A stretch of 40,331 nt of DNA from Microbacteriaceae bacterium (GCA_025464895.1 JAODMG010000143.1:1-40331), one strand, 5' to 3'; counted from the first letter of the stretch, positions 1 to 8,441 are shown. Notes: generated from the sequence alone by a model not told the origin. Program-made: numbers and translations.

Positions 1-1
1 C

Positions 2-823
2 TCTGGACCGACCATCATCGTCGGCTCGCAGGCCTACTACTCCAACACGATCATCGCGGAGATCTATTCGCAGGCACTCGAGGCAGGCGGATTCAAGGTC
101 GATCGCCAATTCAACATCGGCCAGCGCGAGGTATACCTGCCAGAGATCGAGGCGGGAAAGATCGACGTGTTCCCCGAATACATCGGCAGCCTCGACCAGC
201 AGATCAACAAAGACCAGAACAAGGTAGCACCGGGCGGATCGGCCGACGAGGTCTACGCGAACCTGACATCGGTCCTGCCGGCCGGATTGCGAGTGCTCGA
301 CAAAGCCGCCGCTGCCGACCAGAACTCCTGGACGGTCACCCAGGCATTCCAGAAGAAGTACAACCTGACCGACATCGCGTCGCTGAAGAACGTCACGGAA
401 CCGATCACGGTCGGCGGCAACGCGGAGCTCGAAACGCGTCCGTACGGACCTACCGCGCTGAAACAGAAGTACGGGATCACGACCGCAGGCTTCAAGGCTG
501 TGCAGGACAGCGGCGGACCGCTGACGGTCAAGGCGCTGGTCGACAACCAGATCCAGCTCGCCAACATCTACACGGCGGATCCGAACATCAAGTCGAACAA
601 GCTCTATGCGCTCAAAGACCCGGACCACCTGTTCTTCCCGGACAATGTGGCTCCGATCGTCTCCACGAAGGTGGACAAGACCGCCGCGGGCATCCTCAAC
701 AAGGTGGATGCGAAGCTGTCGCAGAGCGATCTGGTCAACCTGAACTCGCAGAGCGTGAACGAGCAGAAGCAGACCGCCGCGATTGCCAAGGCATGGCTCG
801 CGAAGGTGGGCATCGTCAAGTAG
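2..823 (+). CDS. Osmoprotectant-type ABC transporter substrate-binding protein (partial, 5' end missing)
   Basis: This is the 3' part of a gene that begins before the window and reads in frame from base 2. The visible protein has the layout of the OpuAC/ProX substrate-binding family, whose members carry glycine betaine, choline, carnitine or related compounds to an ABC importer at the cell surface. The run GSQAYYSNTIIAEIYSQALE followed by IDVFPEYIGSL matches the family's pattern of an early ligand-contact segment followed by the 'P(E/D)YxG' motif. The C-terminal lobe ends at LAKVGIVK. The signal peptide or lipobox would lie outside the window. The partner permease and ATPase genes are not visible and would lie upstream. 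A terminator-like hairpin follows at 859-892. The family is clear; the ligand cannot be told from the sequence. Confidence 0.85.
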   Translation, partial: SGPTIIVGSQAYYSNTIIAEIYSQALEAGGFKVDRQFNIGQREVYLPEIEAGKIDVFPEYIGSLDQQINKDQNKVAPGGSADEVYANLTSVLPAGLRVLDKAAAADQNSWTVTQAFQKKYNLTDIASLKNVTEPITVGGNAELETRPYGPTALKQKYGITTAGFKAVQDSGGPLTVKALVDNQIQLANIYTADPNIKSNKLYALKDPDHLFFPDNVAPIVSTKVDKTAAGILNKVDAKLSQSDLVNLNSQSVNEQKQTAAIAKAWLAKVGIVK

Positions 824-858
824 GAATCGCCGGTTCTGACCGGCCCAACGGATGCGCT

Positions 859-892
859 CGGTCGGGCGGAGGCGAATCGCCTCGCTCGACCG
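859..892 (+). terminator. Terminator-like hairpin after the substrate-binding protein gene
   Basis: Left arm 859-875 and right arm 877-892 pair over about 15 bp with one mismatch and one bulge, closing on a GAATC loop. It starts 36 bp after the stop codon. The downstream run is only GGGCGTTTCG, so there is no proper U-tract. It also lies downstream of the minus-strand dedA gene and could serve both convergent transcripts. Confidence 0.5.
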
Positions 893-931
893 GGCGTTTC
901 GTCGTCGGCCGGGTTGGGCGGCCCGATCCGG

Positions 932-1606
932 TCAGGCGTCGTCGCGGGTGTTCGGATCGCCGTCGCCCGGGTGTTCCATGTGCCGTGCCTCTCGTCGCTC
1001 GATCAGCTTCTTGATGAGCAGCACCAGGATGAAGAAGACCACGATGATCGCGACGAAGACATAGCCGGCGAAGTGGAGTCGATCGGAGAGGTGGCGATAC
1101 GAGTCGGCCGCAGCCCAGCCGACCGACACGTAGGCCACGGCCCAGAGGATGCAGGCCGGTGCGGTCCAGGCGATGAACTTGCGGTAGCGCATGGCGCTCA
1201 TGCCGACGGTGAGCGGAATCAGCGAGTGCAGCACCGGAAGAAAGCGGGAGATGAAGATCGCGATACCGCCGCGGCGGTCCAGGTAGTTCTCCGCCCTCGT
1301 CCAGTGGCCCTCTCCGATGCGCCGCCCGAGCCTGCTCCGCCTGATCTTCGGCCCGAAATAGTGGCCGAGCGCGAAGCCGACGCTCTCGCCACCGAGCGCA
1401 CCGACAACGGTGGCGACCAGCAGGGCACCGAACTCCAGCCAGTTGGTGATTCCCGTGGACGCAACGATCACGACGGTGTCGCCTGGCACGACCAACCCGA
1501 TCAGGATCGATGTCTCGCAGAAAATGGCGGTGCCGGCGAGCAGGATGCGGAGCACCGGATCGACATCGCGGACAGCGTTCAGGATCCAGCCGAGGAGCTC
1601 GTTCAC
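932..1606 (-). CDS. DedA family membrane protein
   Basis: A polytopic membrane protein of 224 aa, the usual DedA length. DedA proteins are linked to membrane lipid flipping and proton-dependent membrane homeostasis. Family marks include the acidic residue E31 followed by GLVVPGD at about 37-43, then RFLP at 121-124, and several hydrophobic segments (about 18-50, 57-80, 145-165 and 180-205). The open frame extends about 99 codons further upstream, but that part is antisense-like and Arg-rich. The GTG at 1606 overlaps the stop of the upstream pabC-like gene as GTGA, so translational coupling decides the start. Oddity: the second conserved Arg of the RFxPxxR motif is His127 here. The exact substrate is unknown. 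Confidence 0.88.
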   Translation of the reverse strand: MNELLGWILNAVRDVDPVLRILLAGTAIFCETSILIGLVVPGDTVVIVASTGITNWLEFGALLVATVVGALGGESVGFALGHYFGPKIRRSRLGRRIGEGHWTRAENYLDRRGGIAIFISRFLPVLHSLIPLTVGMSAMRYRKFIAWTAPACILWAVAYVSVGWAAADSYRHLSDRLHFAGYVFVAIIVVFFILVLLIKKLIERREARHMEHPGDGDPNTRDDA

Positions 1607-2457
1607 TGGCGCACCGCCGCGGGCGGAAGCGGCTTCCGCAGCCGGTCGAGGAGGGTGCGCCATTTCGCCAGCCGCCCCGGCTCCTGCGCCGTCTGCGGCC
1701 CGTCGACCCAGGCCGTGACGATGCGGATGCCGTGCAGCGCGTTCACCGCCCAGATTTCGAGCCCGTCCAACTCGGTTGGTGCGACATCCTCGTGATAGAT
1801 GTCGACGCCGAGAGCCGCGGCGAGGGTGAGTATGCTCTTCGCGGTCACGCTGTCGACCCGATCGAGCTCCGGGGCGGGCGAACACAGGATGTCCCCGCGC
1901 CACCAGAGAAGCGCTGTGTGAGCGCCATCGACGACGGACCCGCCAGGCGACAGCAGTACGGCCTCACCCGCTCCTCGCTGCTGGACCTCCGCGCGGATCC
2001 GTTGCATCGCATCCAAGTCGGGTCCCTTGATGCGTGGCGCGGTCCTCGGGTCAATTCCATGGTGACTCGCGAGCACGAGTGAACGGCCGCGCTCCGGTGC
2101 TTCCCGCAGCCGAAAGGCGGCGAGCGCTGTCCCGTTGTGCGACTGCAGCTCCACCCGCGGGAACCAGTCACCGTTTCTCGGGATAGTGGCGACAGCGGCA
2201 TCCCAGAATTCTTCGGCCCCGGGAAGGGTGAAACCCCTCGCCGTGATGGACGTGAGGAAGCGACTGCGGTGCAGGGGCAGCGCGAGAGCCGTGCCATCCG
2301 TGACCAGCCAGGAATCCGCGACCTCGATGGTGGAATCGGGCGCGCTCCCGGGATCCGCTGCGCTTTCTGGTCCTGTCGTTGCGGCAGGATCGAGCAGCTC
2401 CAACGCGCCTCCCGTCCAGCGGTAGCTGGCTACTGTGGTCGACCCTCTGCTGCTCAT
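1603..2457 (-). CDS. pabC: Aminotransferase class IV, 4-amino-4-deoxychorismate lyase-like
   Basis: A PLP-dependent fold-type IV protein of 284 aa. The expected reaction is elimination of pyruvate from 4-amino-4-deoxychorismate to give p-aminobenzoate for folate synthesis. The likely PLP lysine is K144 in RIKGPDLDAMQ. A C-terminal substrate and phosphate-binding region follows (EAVLLSPGGSVVDGAHTALL, then SVTAKSIL). It is divergent from pabB with only 11 bp between start codons, which strongly supports a joint PABA role. A -10-like TAACCT sits 6 nt before the ATG, so the mRNA is probably leaderless. The 3' end overlaps dedA by 4 bp. Class IV enzymes also include branched-chain and D-amino acid aminotransferases, so the assignment rests on context as well as sequence. 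Confidence 0.82.
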   Translation of the reverse strand: MSSRGSTTVASYRWTGGALELLDPAATTGPESAADPGSAPDSTIEVADSWLVTDGTALALPLHRSRFLTSITARGFTLPGAEEFWDAAVATIPRNGDWFPRVELQSHNGTALAAFRLREAPERGRSLVLASHHGIDPRTAPRIKGPDLDAMQRIRAEVQQRGAGEAVLLSPGGSVVDGAHTALLWWRGDILCSPAPELDRVDSVTAKSILTLAAALGVDIYHEDVAPTELDGLEIWAVNALHGIRIVTAWVDGPQTAQEPGRLAKWRTLLDRLRKPLPPAAVRQ

Positions 2458-2469
2458 AGAGTTAGGTTA
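2457..2469. promoter_or_regulatory. Interlocked divergent leaderless promoters of pabC and pabB
   Basis: On the plus strand TAGAGT (2457-2462) is followed by exactly 6 nt and then the pabB ATG at 2469. On the minus strand TAACCT (2469-2464) is followed by exactly 6 nt and then the pabC ATG at 2457. The two -10-like hexamers are mirror-placed about base 2463, and each abuts or overlaps the other gene's start codon. No strong -35 is visible for either. Transcription starting at the start codons is inferred. Confidence 0.55.
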
Positions 2470-3878
2470 TGCGCCGCCGCGTGATCCGACATCTCCTCGG
2501 TGAGTGGACCGACCCTGCCGTCGCGTTTTCGGCGCTGTACGCGACCGCCGATCGCGCGTTCTGGCTCGACAGCGGAAACGCCGCTCTGGGAGGGCGCAGC
2601 TATCTCGGGCACGGCGGTCGCGTGGTCACGGCCTCCGCGGCCAGGGCGGAACTGCGGTTCGATCCGCCCGGGCCGACCTTCGACGGAAGCATTTTCGAGT
2701 TCCTCGCGGCCGAGCAGTCCGGGTCGCCGGGGTTGGTCGATCCTTCGGCCCCGACCACGGGGTTTCAGCTCGGCTGGGTCGGCTGGTTCGGCTACGAACT
2801 CCGCTCCCAAACGATGTACTCTCCGAGACCCGTTCGCCCGCGCCGCTCTCACTATCCGGATGCCGCCTGGCTCGAGGTCACCCGCGCACTCGAGTTCGAC
2901 CACTCGACCCAGACGGTGACGTTGCTGGCGCTCGGCGAGGACTGGACCGGCGAACTGGGGGAGTGGCGCAATGCCGTTGTGCTCGCTCTCGCGCATGCTG
3001 CTGCCGCAGCCGTTCCGGTGGCGGTTGCGCATCGCTCGGTCCCTTCGCAGGCCCGTTGGCTCTACAGCGACGACGAGTACCTGGGGATGATCCGCGAATG
3101 CCAGGCCGCGATCGCGAGTGGGGACGCGTACCAGCTGTGCCTCACCAGCGAGGCGAGGGTGGATGCTCGTCCGGATCCGCTGGCGACCTATCTGGCGCTT
3201 CGGGCGGAGAGCCCGACCCATCATGGTGCGCTGTTGAGGGTCGGCGAGTTCTCGCTGCTCAGTGCGACGCCGGAGCAGTTTCTCTCCGTGTCGCCAGAGG
3301 GTGTCGTCGAGTCGAAGCCGATCAAGGGAACGCGTCGAAGGGGCAGTTCCGCTGCCGAGGACGACCTGCTTCGGCTCGAGCTGGAGCAGAGCGACAAGGA
3401 ACGTGCAGAAAACCTCATGATCGTCGATCTCATGCGGAACGACATCGCGCGAGTGAGCGAGGTCGGCTCGGTCACCGTGCCCAGCCTGCTCGCGGTCGAG
3501 AGCTACGCGCAGGTACACCAACTCGTGAGCACCGTCCGCGGGAAGCTCGCTGCCGGCCTTCGCCCGGTGGATGCCGTCGTCGCCTGTTTCCCGGCTGGAT
3601 CGATGACCGGTGCGCCCAAGTCGAGTGCGACGGCCATCCTCGACCGCTTGGAACGGCGGCCGCGCGGCATCTATTCTGGCGTGTTCGGATACTTCGGGCT
3701 GGACGGTCGCGTCGACCTCGCCATGGTCATCCGGAGCATCGTGATCGACGGCCAGGGTGCGACGGTCGGTGCGGGGGGCGGCATTACCGCCCTTTCGGTG
3801 CCGGACGAGGAGCTCGACGAGGTCAAACTGAAGGCCGCCGTGCTGCTCCGGGTGCTCGGGGTGACGGTCGCGGAGTAG
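2469..3878 (+). CDS. pabB: Aminodeoxychorismate synthase component I
   Basis: A 469 aa chorismate-binding enzyme. It converts chorismate plus ammonia, supplied by a PabA glutaminase subunit not seen here, to 4-amino-4-deoxychorismate. The PIKGT motif at residues 284-288 carries Lys286, the residue that distinguishes PabB from anthranilate synthase TrpE (PIAGT). Other family motifs follow: the acidic stretch DLMRNDIARV, then PAGSMTGAPK, then GIYSGVFGYF near the C-terminus. The N-terminal domain (about 1-170) contains the degenerate GWVGWFGYELR segment. The start is the ATG at 2469, placed 6 nt after a -10-like TAGAGT, with no ribosome-binding site. With the divergent pabC-like gene it forms a PABA pair. 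Confidence 0.92.
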   Translation: MRRRVIRHLLGEWTDPAVAFSALYATADRAFWLDSGNAALGGRSYLGHGGRVVTASAARAELRFDPPGPTFDGSIFEFLAAEQSGSPGLVDPSAPTTGFQLGWVGWFGYELRSQTMYSPRPVRPRRSHYPDAAWLEVTRALEFDHSTQTVTLLALGEDWTGELGEWRNAVVLALAHAAAAAVPVAVAHRSVPSQARWLYSDDEYLGMIRECQAAIASGDAYQLCLTSEARVDARPDPLATYLALRAESPTHHGALLRVGEFSLLSATPEQFLSVSPEGVVESKPIKGTRRRGSSAAEDDLLRLELEQSDKERAENLMIVDLMRNDIARVSEVGSVTVPSLLAVESYAQVHQLVSTVRGKLAAGLRPVDAVVACFPAGSMTGAPKSSATAILDRLERRPRGIYSGVFGYFGLDGRVDLAMVIRSIVIDGQGATVGAGGGITALSVPDEELDEVKLKAAVLLRVLGVTVAE

Positions 3879-3927
3879 CCCGACAGCGCCGCAGAACCCG
3901 TCGTGCGTTCTCCCTGGCTACGCCCAG

Positions 3928-3966
3928 TAACCTTGAACACGGCCGTGCCCCGGATTCGTCGGGCAC
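3928..3966 (+). promoter_or_regulatory. Possible leuS promoter and short leader hairpin
   Basis: TAACCT at 3928-3933 is a -10-like hexamer of the kind seen at other genes in this window. About 12 bp downstream, GTGCCC (3945-3950) and GGGCAC (3961-3966) form a 6 bp hairpin with a 10 nt loop. The leader of roughly 73 nt is too short for a T-box. The promoter call is weak because no clear -35 is seen. Confidence 0.25.
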
Positions 3967-4012
3967 ACGATCGAAGGCGATCCGGCTTTCTCCGTAATGA
4001 ATTGAGAGTCCC

Positions 4013-6595
4013 GTGGCATACCAACACGACAACGCCGACAACGGCGAGCAAGAGCCGGAATACAACCCTGCCCGCCTGCAGGAGAAGTGGCTCCCCGTCT
4101 GGGACGAGCTGAAGCCGTTCCGCGCCGGTGACCCGAACGACAAGCGCCCGCGCAAGTACATCCTCGACATGTTCCCGTACCCGTCCGGCGACCTGCACAT
4201 GGGTCACGCGGAGGCGTTCGCGCTCGGCGATGTGGTCGCGCGCTACTGGCGCCAGCAGGGCTTCACTGTCATGCATCCGATCGGATGGGACTCGTTCGGC
4301 CTGCCTGCGGAGAACGCGGCGATCAAGCGCGGGGTGGACCCGCGCGAGTGGACCTACGCCAACATCGAGCAGCAGAAGCAGAGCATGCGGCGCTATGCGG
4401 CATCCTTCGACTGGGATCGTGAACTGCACACGAGTGACCCCGAGTACTACAAGTGGAACCAGTGGCTCTTTCTCAAGCTGTACGAGAAGGGGCTGGCCTA
4501 CCGCAAGGACAGCTGGGTCAACTGGGATCCGATCGACCAGACGGTGCTCGCGAACGAGCAGGTGCTTCCGGATGGAACATCCGACCGCTCTGGCGCGGTG
4601 GTCGTCAAGAAGAAGCTCACCCAGTGGTACTTCAAGATCACCGACTACGCCGACCGCCTGCTCGACGACCTGAACCAGCTCGAGGGCTCATGGCCGACGA
4701 AGGTGCTGAGCATGCAGCGCAACTGGATCGGACGATCGATCGGCGCGGATGTCGACTTCGTCATCGAGGGCAGGGATGAGGCTGTCACGGTCTTCACCAC
4801 CAGGCCGGACACCCTCTATGGCACCACGTTCATGGTGGTTGCCCCCGATTCCGATCTCGCGGCCGAGTTGGTGGCCGGGTCGAGTGCGACGGTGCAGGCC
4901 AACTTCGCCGAATACCTGACCCAGGTGCAGAAGATGACCGAGATCGACCGGCAGGATGCCAGCCGGGACAAGACCGGGGTGCCGCTCGACCGGTTTGCGA
5001 TCAACCCGGCCACCGGCGAGCGAATCCCGATCTGGACGGCAGACTACGTGCTGGCCGACTACGGACATGGCGCGGTGATGGCCGTGCCGGCACACGATCA
5101 GCGCGATCTCGATTTCGCCCGCAAGTTCGGACTTCCGGTGCGGGTGGTGGTCGACACGAACGCTCCGGTGACCGGGGCGATCCCGATCATCACCGCCGAG
5201 GCCATTCTGAGCGGTGAGCTGCCGGATGACCTTCCCCCGCTCGATCCGGCCGCGACGGGTGTCGCCCTGGTCGGCGAGGGCCGGATGATCAATTCCGGTT
5301 CACTGGACGGCCTGAGCAAGAGCAACGCGATCCGCAAGATCATCGAACAGCTGGAGAAGGCGGGAACCGGCCGTGCGGCGAAGACCTACCGGCTGCGCGA
5401 CTGGCTGATCTCCCGCCAGCGATTCTGGGGAACCCCGATCCCGATTATCCACGGCGAGAACGGCGAACTCATCCCGGTGCCGGAGGACCAGCTGCCGGTG
5501 CGGCTGCCCCCGACCGACGGTCTCGACCTGAAGCCGAAGGGCACGTCGCCGCTCGGCGCGGCCGAGGACTGGGTGAACGTGCCGAACCCGATCGATGGCA
5601 CGCCGGCGAAACGGGATCCAGACACCATGGACACCTTCGTCGACAGCTCGTGGTACTTCCTGCGGTTCATGAACCCGACGGATGACACCAGGGCATTCGA
5701 TCCGGCCGAGGCGGACAAGTGGGCACCGGTCGACCAGTATGTCGGCGGCGTCGAGCACGCCATCCTGCACCTGCTGTACGCGCGATTCATCACCAAGGTG
5801 CTGTACGACCTCGGCTACGTGGGTTTCACCGAGCCGTTCAGCGCACTGCTGAACCAGGGCATGGTGCTTTCTGGCGGCTCCAAGATGAGCAAGAGCAAGG
5901 GCGGGGTCGACCTCTCGACCGAGATCGATGCCCACGGTGTCGACGCGATCCGGCTCACTATGGCTTTCGCGGGACCGCCTGAAGACGACATCAACTGGGA
6001 GGATGTGTCGGCTGCAGGTTCCGCGAAGTTCCTTGCCCGCGCCTGGCGCCTGGCCAACGACGTGGCGAGCGCTCCCGAGATCGATTGGCGCACCGGTGAC
6101 GTCGGGCTTCGTCGGGTGACACATCGATTCCTCTCGGAGGCACCGAGCCTGGTCGAAGCATTCAAGTTCAACGTCGTCGTCGCCAAGCTGATGGAGTTGG
6201 TCAGCGCGACCCGCAAGGTGATCGACAGCGGCGCCGGGCCTGCGGATGCCGCGGTGCGCGAGGCCGCGGAGACCGTTGCCCTTGCGCTCAGCCTCTTCGC
6301 CCCCTATACCGCGGAGGAGATGTGGGAGAAGCTCGGTTATCCACCGCCGGTCGCACTATTCGGCTGGCGGAAGGCCGATCCGACCCTGCTCGTTCAGACC
6401 GCGGTAACCGCCGTCGTGCAGATCGACGGCAAGGTACGCGATCGGCTCGAGGTCGCGCCGACCATTGATCCGTCGGACCTCGAGAGCCGCGCCCGCGAGC
6501 TTCCCTCTGTGGTTCGCGCGCTCGGCGAGCGAAAGATCGGCAGCGTCATCGTGCGCGCGCCCCGACTGGTGAACATCGTCACCGTTCGCGAGTAG
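4013..6595 (+). CDS. leuS: Leucyl-tRNA synthetase
   Basis: A class I aminoacyl-tRNA synthetase of 860 aa that charges tRNA-Leu in the cytoplasm. The HIGH signature is HMGH at 62-65, preceded by FPYPSGDL. The KMSKS signature is exact, at 624-628. Between them lie the CP1 editing domain (about 230-430, with [14 protein letters not shown]) and a second catalytic half ([16 protein letters not shown]). The C-terminal anticodon-binding and tail domain ends in VNIVTVRE. The start is a GTG at 4013 with a weak upstream site; the next residues AYQHDN are followed by the conserved [10 protein letters not shown]. The gene stands alone, and a palindromic repeat cluster (6638-6711) follows that may act as a terminator. 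Confidence 0.97.
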   Translation: MAYQHDNADNGEQEPEYNPARLQEKWLPVWDELKPFRAGDPNDKRPRKYILDMFPYPSGDLHMGHAEAFALGDVVARYWRQQGFTVMHPIGWDSFGLPAENAAIKRGVDPREWTYANIEQQKQSMRRYAASFDWDRELHTSDPEYYKWNQWLFLKLYEKGLAYRKDSWVNWDPIDQTVLANEQVLPDGTSDRSGAVVVKKKLTQWYFKITDYADRLLDDLNQLEGSWPTKVLSMQRNWIGRSIGADVDFVIEGRDEAVTVFTTRPDTLYGTTFMVVAPDSDLAAELVAGSSATVQANFAEYLTQVQKMTEIDRQDASRDKTGVPLDRFAINPATGERIPIWTADYVLADYGHGAVMAVPAHDQRDLDFARKFGLPVRVVVDTNAPVTGAIPIITAEAILSGELPDDLPPLDPAATGVALVGEGRMINSGSLDGLSKSNAIRKIIEQLEKAGTGRAAKTYRLRDWLISRQRFWGTPIPIIHGENGELIPVPEDQLPVRLPPTDGLDLKPKGTSPLGAAEDWVNVPNPIDGTPAKRDPDTMDTFVDSSWYFLRFMNPTDDTRAFDPAEADKWAPVDQYVGGVEHAILHLLYARFITKVLYDLGYVGFTEPFSALLNQGMVLSGGSKMSKSKGGVDLSTEIDAHGVDAIRLTMAFAGPPEDDINWEDVSAAGSAKFLARAWRLANDVASAPEIDWRTGDVGLRRVTHRFLSEAPSLVEAFKFNVVVAKLMELVSATRKVIDSGAGPADAAVREAAETVALALSLFAPYTAEEMWEKLGYPPPVALFGWRKADPTLLVQTAVTAVVQIDGKVRDRLEVAPTIDPSDLESRARELPSVVRALGERKIGSVIVRAPRLVNIVTVRE

Positions 6596-6637
6596 GCGCC
6601 GGCCTTCTCCCTCAGAGCTAATGCTCCCGGACACGCG

Positions 6638-6711
6638 CCAGTCCTTCCCCTGGCCAGCCAGTCCTCCCCTTGAAAAGCCAGCCAGTCCTCCCCTTGAAAA
6701 GGGGGAGGACT
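6638..6711. repeat. Palindromic direct-repeat cluster after leuS, upstream of comEA
   Basis: Two 20 bp units beginning CCAGTCCTCCCC lie at 6658-6677 and 6682-6701, a period of 24 bp. A degenerate third unit is at 6638-6652. The last unit forms a strong hairpin: AGTCCTCCCC (6684-6693) pairs perfectly with GGGGAGGACT (6702-6711). A related single unit is at 8365-8394, at the same place relative to the second comEA copy. It may be the leuS terminator, a repetitive extragenic palindrome, or both. Confidence 0.7.
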
Positions 6712-6758
6712 GAGCTCACATTTCCCCGGCGGCGACGTCTCACGGCTGTGCTGCATCG

Positions 6759-6764
6759 TACGTT
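6759..6764 (+). promoter_or_regulatory. Predicted -10 of comEA, leaderless
   Basis: TACGTT at 6759-6764 is followed by 6 nt and the comEA ATG at 6771. No Shine-Dalgarno is present. The second comEA copy shows the same layout with TATCGT. The -35 region is not recognisable. Confidence 0.4.
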
Positions 6765-6770
6765 TCTGGG

Positions 6771-7433
6771 ATGACACTGCCGGGCCTACTCGCCACGCCG
6801 CGCCGCAGCCGCCTCAGGGTCGGGCTCGGTGCCGCGGTGGTCCTGCTTCTGCTCGGACTCGGGATCGCCGTGTTGGTGACGGCCACCGGGTCGCACGGGA
6901 AGACCACGGCCCTCGGTGCCGGCTCGACCGCCGGCTCGACCTCCGGCCCCGCCGGATCGGGCTCGACCAGCACAGCGTCGTCATCCGCGGGCGGCTCGCC
7001 TGGCGCGACCGTCTACGTCCATGTCGTCGGGGCGGTGCTGCATCCCGGGTTGTTCCCGCTTCGGGACGGCGACCGGGTGGTGGATGCGGTGGCAGCCGCC
7101 GGCGGGTTCGCCGACACGGCCGACCAGACGCAGGTGAACCTCGCCCGTTTCGTGACCGACGGTGAACAGCTCGCCGTTCCCGTGATTGGGGCGCCGGTGG
7201 TGGCGGCCCCGGGCGCCGCGAATGGCGGAGCCGTCCCAGGCGCCAAGGTGAACCTCAACACGGCCGACCTCGCGTTGCTCGACACCCTGCCACAGGTCGG
7301 CCCGGCGATGGCCAAGCGAATTCTCGATTGGCGGACGGCCAACGGCAAGTTCACCTCGGTCGAGGACCTGATGAGTGTCACCGGCGTCGGCGACAAGACC
7401 TTCGAGCAGCTGAAAGACCTCGTCACCGTATGA
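6771..7433 (+). CDS. comEA: ComEA-type DNA-binding competence protein (intact copy 1)
   Basis: A membrane-anchored DNA-binding protein of 220 aa. The family binds incoming double-stranded DNA outside the membrane and hands it to the ComEC channel. A short basic N-terminus is followed by one membrane segment (about 20-43), then a Ser/Gly/Thr-rich linker (about 44-78), a SLBB domain (about 79-135, VYVHVVGAVLHPGLFPLRDG) and a C-terminal helix-hairpin-helix pair (about 156-220, VNLNTADLALLDTLPQVGP and then FTSVEDLMSVTGVGDKTFE). The stop overlaps the next ATG as ATGA. Downstream is only a comEC remnant. The functional comEC lies beyond a second, damaged comEA copy (8454-8833), so this is probably the working ComEA of the locus. 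Confidence 0.92.
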   Translation: MTLPGLLATPRRSRLRVGLGAAVVLLLLGLGIAVLVTATGSHGKTTALGAGSTAGSTSGPAGSGSTSTASSSAGGSPGATVYVHVVGAVLHPGLFPLRDGDRVVDAVAAAGGFADTADQTQVNLARFVTDGEQLAVPVIGAPVVAAPGAANGGAVPGAKVNLNTADLALLDTLPQVGPAMAKRILDWRTANGKFTSVEDLMSVTGVGDKTFEQLKDLVTV

Positions 7434-7612
7434 CGGTCGACCTCCGCCTGGCCCTTCCTGCGGGGATCGCCTGGATTGCTGCCGGGGTGTTCCTGGGCGT
7501 TCCGGCCGCCCTGCCGGTGTTCGCCGTCGTGATCGTGACGGCAACCCTTCGACTACGCTATGGCTCCGTGGAGCTCAAGCGTGAACGGATCGACTGTGTC
7601 TACAAGTGGTGA
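7430..7612 (+). pseudogene. comEC: Truncated comEC remnant (copy 1)
   Basis: The reading frame begins at the ATG overlapping the comEA stop, just as intact comEC does at 8830. Its first residues MTVDLRLALPAGIAWIA match MTVDLRLAIPAGIAWIA of the intact copy. After PAALP it jumps to FAVVIVTAT, which corresponds to FAVVIATAA some 44 residues further on in the intact protein. It then leaves homology and stops after 60 codons. In the intact copy, GCCGTCGT occurs at 8920-8927 and 9052-9059, flanking the missing part, so deletion between short repeats is a plausible cause. The membrane channel and metallo-beta-lactamase parts are absent, so it cannot act as ComEC. Confidence 0.85.
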
Positions 7613-7724
7613 TCTCGTAGTGGATGCCCGATCGTCGGCCAGGGCAAGGTCATTGTCAACGGAACGTCCTCGCTGGATACGTCAATCCAGGCAGGTGCGT
7701 TCGCCACGTCGGAGGCAGTGAACC

Positions 7725-8108
7725 TTGGCTAAAGCAGCAGGTGCAAACAATCGGACGGGATTCAGCAGGTCGGCGCTACACCTAATCTGGACGCTGCCGC
7801 TCGCGCTTCTGATCGGATACCCGCTCTGGTTTGCGGCCCGGTTGGGCTGGTGCGGCTACGGCGGATGTTTCGGCTCGCACGAGCCGGATCAGCAGGCGAA
7901 CCTTGTACTGGGCATCGGGCTCGCGATACTGTGCGCACTGCTGGTGATCGCCGCAATCACGATCCCACCGTGGTTCCACCCGTGGTGGGTGCGACTGATC
8001 GCGGCGATCGTGCTTGCGGTTGTAGCCTCCTACGTCTTCGGGTGGGGGCGCGCGCCGTCGGTCATCCCCTTCCTGCCCACGATCCCGTTCGGCGGAATCC
8101 GGTTCTGA
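7725..8108 (+). CDS. Hypothetical small membrane protein between the two com copies
   Basis: A 127 aa protein that I do not recognise. It has three likely membrane segments (about 18-38, 60-82 and 88-107) joined by a Cys-containing loop (GWCGYGGCFGSHEPD, Cys48 and Cys53), and it ends in a Pro/Phe-rich tail (SVIPFLPTIPFGGIRF). The start is a TTG at 7725 with a good GGAGG site at 7711-7715, and hydrophobic codon choice is sustained through the frame, so it looks like a real gene. It lies in the segment unique to the space between the duplicated comEA-comEC copies and has no counterpart beside the second copy. Upstream (7613-7724) I see only a 53-codon Arg-rich open frame of doubtful value. Function unknown. 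Confidence 0.6.
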   Translation: MAKAAGANNRTGFSRSALHLIWTLPLALLIGYPLWFAARLGWCGYGGCFGSHEPDQQANLVLGIGLAILCALLVIAAITIPPWFHPWWVRLIAAIVLAVVASYVFGWGRAPSVIPFLPTIPFGGIRF

Positions 8109-8364
8109 CGATGCTCAGATCCGGCGGTAGTTCGCGTCACTGACGTGCTCGAGCGAGGTGGCGTCCACACATCGCCTACTTGGGGCTATAGGAACTGCGC
8201 ATTGGCGGAGCTCAACCGGGGACGTATGTTGGGCTGCCATCGGCCGTCATCAGCTCTAGGAACCCACGACTGTTCAATCCATGCACCGGGGGGGAGAGGG
8301 TTGAATTTCGCGCTGATGGAATTCTCCGGGTGGGTTGCTCTCCTCGGGGTAATCCCCCTGAAAG

Positions 8365-8394
8365 CCAGTCCTCCCCTTGACTTAGGGAAGGACT
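8365..8394. repeat. Single palindromic repeat unit upstream of comEA copy 2
   Basis: CCAGTCCTCCCCTTGA at 8365-8380 repeats the unit found upstream of comEA copy 1. AGTCCTCCCC (8367-8376) pairs with GGGAAGGACT (8385-8394) with one mismatch. Its placement suggests it was carried along in the duplication of the locus. Confidence 0.6.
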
Positions 8395-8441
8395 GAGTCC
8401 CCAGTTCGCCCGCGCCGGGATCCAGTTGTCCCGCTTCGACA

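Noticed and set aside
2504-3997. 497-codon open frame overlapping pabB
   Set aside because: It is an out-of-frame Arg-rich shadow of pabB, which has all expected motifs.
3879-4012. T-box riboswitch upstream of leuS
   Set aside because: The predicted leader is about 73 nt, with one 6 bp hairpin and no T-box sequence or antiterminator.
6658-6711. Direct repeats after leuS considered as a CRISPR array
   Set aside because: The period is 24 bp with only 4 bp between units, there are no spacers and no cas genes; they are palindromic repeats.
7560-7721. 53-codon open frame ending just before the small membrane-protein gene
   Set aside because: It is Arg/Ser-rich with no family resemblance; TACGCT directly abuts its ATG, so it would not be in the transcript. 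It is possibly only junction sequence.
8145-8396. 83-codon open frame before comEA copy 2
   Set aside because: There is no ribosome-binding site or -10 at a useful distance, no domain, and it runs into the palindromic repeat.
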